Shown piece after piece: positions 61,240-64,000 of a stretch of DNA of 64,000 nucleotides. The DNA comes from CALBPI01 sp045110335. GTDB lineage: Bacteria > Pseudomonadota > Gammaproteobacteria > Steroidobacterales > Woeseiaceae. A program made the position numbers and the translations under genes. A model generated the notes under the pieces. That model was not told the DNA's origin. It searched no databases and saw only the letters and a list, made by a program, of their open reading frames with translations. The stretch is taken from NCBI GenBank assembly GCA_045110335.1, contig JBGCGB010000001.1, positions 124,001 through 188,000 on the forward strand. The letters are read 5' to 3'. Each line of letters opens with the position of its first letter. The stretch's first letter is position 1.

Positions 61240-62220
61240 CTAAGCACCGGCCGGGAAGCGCTGTGTTAACCAGTCCAGCATCAGTTGATTGACGGTTTTC
61301 GGATGCTCTTGCTGGGTCCAATGCCCACAGCGATCGATAACATGAACTTCAAGGTCATCGACGTACTGCTTCATGTTCTCGATGTGCTCTGGTGCGATCA
61401 ATACATCATCATTGGCGCCAATAAACAGTGTCGGAACGGTGACTCGTTGAGCCACGTTCTCGGTCAATGCCCAATTGCGACTCCAATTTCGGTACCAGTT
61501 GATGGGCGGCGTAAAGCCGCTTTGCCGAAAAGCATCGACGAACACCTGTAAGTCCACATCATCTAACAGTGGTGTCCCAGGCAGTTCGGTCTTCTGCATT
61601 TCCCGTAACATACTGAATGGCTGTCGATCGTGCGCGCTTGTGGCATTGAAGGCAGCTCGGGTTGCTGGTAGGCGCCGGTACATTGCGCGCAGAAACTTTT
61701 CTGGGTCCGCATCGAACGTTCGATCGGCGATGTCGCTGTCCTGAAAATTAATGATATAGAAATCGTCACCGAGCATTTCGCGTGTCATGACCATCGGATC
61801 TACCGCGCGGCGCGGTGCGAACGGGATGTTGAGCGTGATCAATCCGCGCATACGTTCAGGTTTGAGCAACGCCATCTGCCAAAGCAACAAGGCGCCCCAG
61901 TCGTGTCCGACAAACAAGGCGTCGTCGAGCTGCCAATGGTCAAGGAGTCCGCAAAGATCATCGGCCAGCGTGAATACGTCGTAGTCGGTGACTTGCGGCG
62001 GGCAGCTGCTGGCGGCATAACCCCGCTGATTGGGCGCAACGGCGTGATAGCCCGCATCGGCGAGCGCCGGTAACTGGTGACGCCAGGAATAGGCGATTTC
62101 CGGGAATCCATGGCAAAGAATGATGGTGTCACCGACTCCTTGTTCATGGACGGAGAGTTGGATGCCATTGGTGGCAATCGACTTCGGTTTCGGAAAATTG
62201 ATCATGCCCCAGTATCCCAT
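61240..62220 (-). CDS. Alpha/beta hydrolase, epoxide hydrolase type
   Basis: About 326 residues from ATG 62220; MINF at 62205 is an alternative. The epoxide-hydrolase markers are present: oxyanion-hole HGFPE, RGYAASS, nucleophile Asp in GHDWGALLLW, the tyrosine-bearing NWYRNWSRNW cap segment, and the C-terminal DRCGHWTQQEHP histidine. It opens epoxides to diols or dehalogenates small molecules. Only 39 bases separate it from the SDR gene downstream. Confidence 0.88.
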   Translation of the reverse strand: MGYWGMINFPKPKSIATNGIQLSVHEQGVGDTIILCHGFPEIAYSWRHQLPALADAGYHAVAPNQRGYAASSCPPQVTDYDVFTLADDLCGLLDHWQLDDALFVGHDWGALLLWQMALLKPERMRGLITLNIPFAPRRAVDPMVMTREMLGDDFYIINFQDSDIADRTFDADPEKFLRAMYRRLPATRAAFNATSAHDRQPFSMLREMQKTELPGTPLLDDVDLQVFVDAFRQSGFTPPINWYRNWSRNWALTENVAQRVTVPTLFIGANDDVLIAPEHIENMKQYVDDLEVHVIDRCGHWTQQEHPKTVNQLMLDWLTQRFPAGA

Positions 62221-62316
62221 GCCCAACCGTTGATCCCAAGGATGTCAGACGATCAAAATGCTAGGAAGGTTGCGTCCGGGCAATCACGCCGATTAGACTT
62301 GGCCTACGCAGTGATA

Positions 62317-62583
62317 GGGTCGAGTAGCAGGCTAGCGTGTTAGTGAGCGAGCGAGGACTGGTGGAAGCCTCGCAACACACGTCTGTGAATATCCCCCTGG
62401 AGCGGTACCCCGAAGATCCACCGAACGGCGGATTGTGTAAGCGGTAACGATTGGCCGGCGAAAGCGGCATCGGGTCAACCTGGGTTGACTCATCAAGGCA
62501 GCATTGCGTGAGCTTGCTGTGAAACCGGGTGGTAACGCGTATGAACGCCCCGGACGCTTTGAATAGTGTCCGGGGCTTTTTTG
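62317..62583 (+). promoter_or_regulatory. T-box riboswitch (tRNA-Ile sensing) upstream of ileS
   Basis: The leader reads as a classical T-box. Stem I pairs gggt 62317 with accc 62407 and cagg 62328 with cctg 62396; its distal hairpin 62351-62373 carries the GGUGGAAG loop, and the internal loop shows GAAT followed by ATC (62391-62393, isoleucine specifier), then CCCCTGGAGC. A hairpin GTCAAC-CTGG-GTTGAC lies at 62474-62489. The T-box motif AAACCGGGTGGTAACGCG is at 62522-62539. The antiterminator pairs CCGGG (62525-62529) with CCCGG (62549-62553), around bulge TGGTAAC and the stem GCG/CGC. The terminator is GCCCCGGAC (62547-62555) against GTCCGGGGC (62568-62576) plus T residues; the two structures share bases. 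Uncharged tRNA-Ile would favour readthrough. Confidence 0.9.
62547..62583 (+). terminator. T-box-controlled terminator
   Basis: A nine-base GC-rich stem (62547-62555 with 62568-62576), 12-base loop and six Ts. Its 5' arm overlaps the antiterminator's CCCGG arm, so only one can form. Confidence 0.9.
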
Positions 62584-62617
62584 TTTCGGCGCGGGACTAA
62601 ACGAGAGTGAAGACAAC

Positions 62618-64000
62618 ATGACATTCAAACCGGTAACCGGTCGCTATGATGGCCCCCAACTTGAACAGAAAGTGCTCGAGTATTGGCGGGATCAGGAGAT
62701 TTTTGCACGCAGTCTTGAGCAGACCAAAGACAAGCCGCGCTTTAGTTTTAACGAAGGGCCGCCTACGGCCAACGGCAAGCCGGGTATTCATCACGTGCTT
62801 GCGCGTACATTCAAAGATGTGTTTCCCCGCTACAAGACGATGCAGGGTTTCCATGTGCCACGAAAAGCCGGCTGGGACACGCATGGCTTACCGGTCGAGC
62901 ATGAAGTTGAAAAGTCGCTCGGCATTTTTGATAAAAAAGAGATTGAAGAGAAGGTCGGCATCGAGGAGTTCACGAAACGTTGCCGCGACTCCGTGATGCG
63001 CTACATCGGCGATTGGGAAAAGATGACAGAACGGATGGGCTTTTGGGTCAATCTGGATGAGGCGTACTACACACTAAACAACGACTACATTGAGTCGGTT
63101 TGGCACCTACTGTCGCAGATTTGGGATAAAGACCTGATCTATCGCGGTTATAAAGTTGTGCCGTATGACCCGCGAATTGGCGCCACGCTGTCTTCACATG
63201 AGCTCGCGCAAGGTTACAAAGAAGTCGAGGATCCATCGATTTTTGTGCGTTTCACGTTGGCCGATTCGCCGGATACGCACTTCTTGGTTTGGACCACGAC
63301 GCCATGGACATTGCCATCTAATCTTGCGCTCGCGGTGCATGAGGACATTGATTACGACTACATCACGCATGGCGACGAGATATTGATTGTCGCCAGTGCG
63401 TTGCGCGAACGTGTCATGGGCGACCGCGAGCACCGGGTTCAGAAAACCGTTAAAGGCGCATCGCTGGTCGGGCAACAGTATCGGCAATTGTTCGATTACC
63501 TGAGTGTTGATGAAGATGTGCCGGCCTTCCAGGTTTTTCATGCGGACTTTGTTAGCGTTGAAGACGGTACCGGCATTGTTCATACCGCGCCGGCTTATGG
63601 CGTCGATGATTTGGCGCTTGGTCAGAAACACGGTCTGCCGGTGATGCATGGCGTCGGTCTCGACGGCAATTTTGTCGACGCCGTAACGCCTGTTGCGGGT
63701 TTGTTCTTCAAAGACGCCGACCCAGTCTTGATCAAATTGCTTAAAGAGCGCGGCATCATGTTCCGCAACGAGCGCTACCTGCATAATTATCCGTTCGGTT
63801 GGCGAACCGGCGATCCGATTATCTACTATGCCAAAAACGCCTGGTACATCCGTACGACTGATTTTAAAGACCGCATGGTCGAGTTGAATCAGGGTATCAA
63901 CTGGGTACCAGAGACAATCCGCGAAGGTAGGTTTGGCAATTGGCTTGAGAACAACGTTGACTGGGCGCTTTCCCGGGAACGTTTCTGGGGTACGCCGTTG
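62618..64000 (+). CDS. ileS: Isoleucyl-tRNA synthetase, IleS2 type, N-terminal part
   Basis: The gene runs off the right edge; about 461 residues are visible and the KMSKS and anticodon-binding parts are missing. The start RYDGPQLEQKVLEYWRDQEIF and the segment EGPPTANGKPGIHHVLARTF, then GWDTHGLPVEHEVEKSL, SVWHLLSQIW, WTTTPWTLPSNLA (editing) and GWALSRERFWGTPL are those of the eukaryote-like IleS2 enzymes. The HIGH signature at residues 56-59 reads G-I-H-H, swapped relative to HxGH. The ATG has GAGAGTGAAGACAAC upstream. Expression is controlled by the T-box in front of it. Confidence 0.95.
   Translation, partial: MTFKPVTGRYDGPQLEQKVLEYWRDQEIFARSLEQTKDKPRFSFNEGPPTANGKPGIHHVLARTFKDVFPRYKTMQGFHVPRKAGWDTHGLPVEHEVEKSLGIFDKKEIEEKVGIEEFTKRCRDSVMRYIGDWEKMTERMGFWVNLDEAYYTLNNDYIESVWHLLSQIWDKDLIYRGYKVVPYDPRIGATLSSHELAQGYKEVEDPSIFVRFTLADSPDTHFLVWTTTPWTLPSNLALAVHEDIDYDYITHGDEILIVASALRERVMGDREHRVQKTVKGASLVGQQYRQLFDYLSVDEDVPAFQVFHADFVSVEDGTGIVHTAPAYGVDDLALGQKHGLPVMHGVGLDGNFVDAVTPVAGLFFKDADPVLIKLLKERGIMFRNERYLHNYPFGWRTGDPIIYYAKNAWYIRTTDFKDRMVELNQGINWVPETIREGRFGNWLENNVDWALSRERFWGTPL

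Noticed and set aside
62270..62299. TTGCGT and TAGACT as promoter of the T-box leader
   Set aside because: Spacing is about right (18) but both boxes are weak; left out of the feature list because I could not distinguish it from chance.
1..64000. CRISPR arrays, tRNA or rRNA genes, IS elements, prophage
   Set aside because: No regularly spaced repeats, cloverleaf sequences, ribosomal RNA stretches, transposase or phage genes were seen on reading both strands.

Overview
The window (about 64 kb, moderate GC, densely packed) reads as the chromosome of a free-living, probably marine, aerobic member of the Pseudomonadota, most likely Gammaproteobacteria. Support for this includes four genes of the TonB-receptor surface-uptake system (three large receptors and one surface lipoprotein), MsrPQ, class III (glutathione-dependent) alcohol dehydrogenase, AlkB, Tat signal peptides, a GGDEF/EAL protein and DUF5916, DUF4399, DUF2834 and DUF547 proteins. 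The lineage is inferred from gene content only. No rRNA, tRNA, CRISPR array, prophage or transposase was seen.

Layout. 1-9.8 kb: end of an amino-acid racemase, a GFA-family protein, two small envelope proteins, a serine beta-lactamase-like hydrolase, a lipoprotein 5'-nucleotidase, a secreted protein with a duplicated module, an FkbM methyltransferase, a Tat-exported dienelactone hydrolase, a lipoprotein gene apparently broken by a stop codon just after its lipobox, and a DUF2452-like protein. 10-17 kb: an MscS channel, a GGDEF-EAL protein with a degenerate GGDEF site, class I fructose-bisphosphate aldolase, and an overlapping ATP-grasp/GNAT pair. 17-23 kb: a carotenoid-type block (cytochrome P450 overlapping a CrtD-like desaturase, then CrtI) with an XRE regulator and small membrane proteins, but no phytoene synthase. 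23-36 kb: a PQQ-type sugar dehydrogenase lipoprotein, a TonB receptor, formaldehyde-detoxifying AdhC/FrmA, and a divergent redox cluster (FAD oxidase, SDR, HapK-like protein // methyltransferase, small protein, membrane protein, Old-Yellow-Enzyme-type Fe-S flavoprotein). 36-50 kb: serine dehydratase, a beta-propeller amidohydrolase, a GNAT, an orphan substrate-binding protein without a signal peptide, a surface lipoprotein plus TonB receptor preceded by a Pho-box-like array, and a second large TonB receptor flanked by terminators. 50-62 kb: RibA, AlkB, a DUF5916 outer-membrane protein, a GST-CtlX-M61 peptidase run, MsrQ/MsrP, DUF547, an SDR and an epoxide-hydrolase-like enzyme.

The most notable element is at the right end. 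The gene for an isoleucyl-tRNA synthetase of the IleS2 type (truncated by the window edge) is preceded by a full T-box riboswitch: a stem I distal loop, an AUC specifier, the T-box sequence with a seven-base antiterminator bulge, and a mutually exclusive terminator. T-box control is a Gram-positive-type system and is very unusual in this setting. The enzyme also carries a swapped GIHH signature in place of HIGH, which is the form associated with very strong mupirocin resistance. Together these suggest an acquired, tRNA-sensing antibiotic-resistance unit.

A recurring architectural trait is that four convergent gene pairs share a four-base palindromic stop (TTAA or CTAG).
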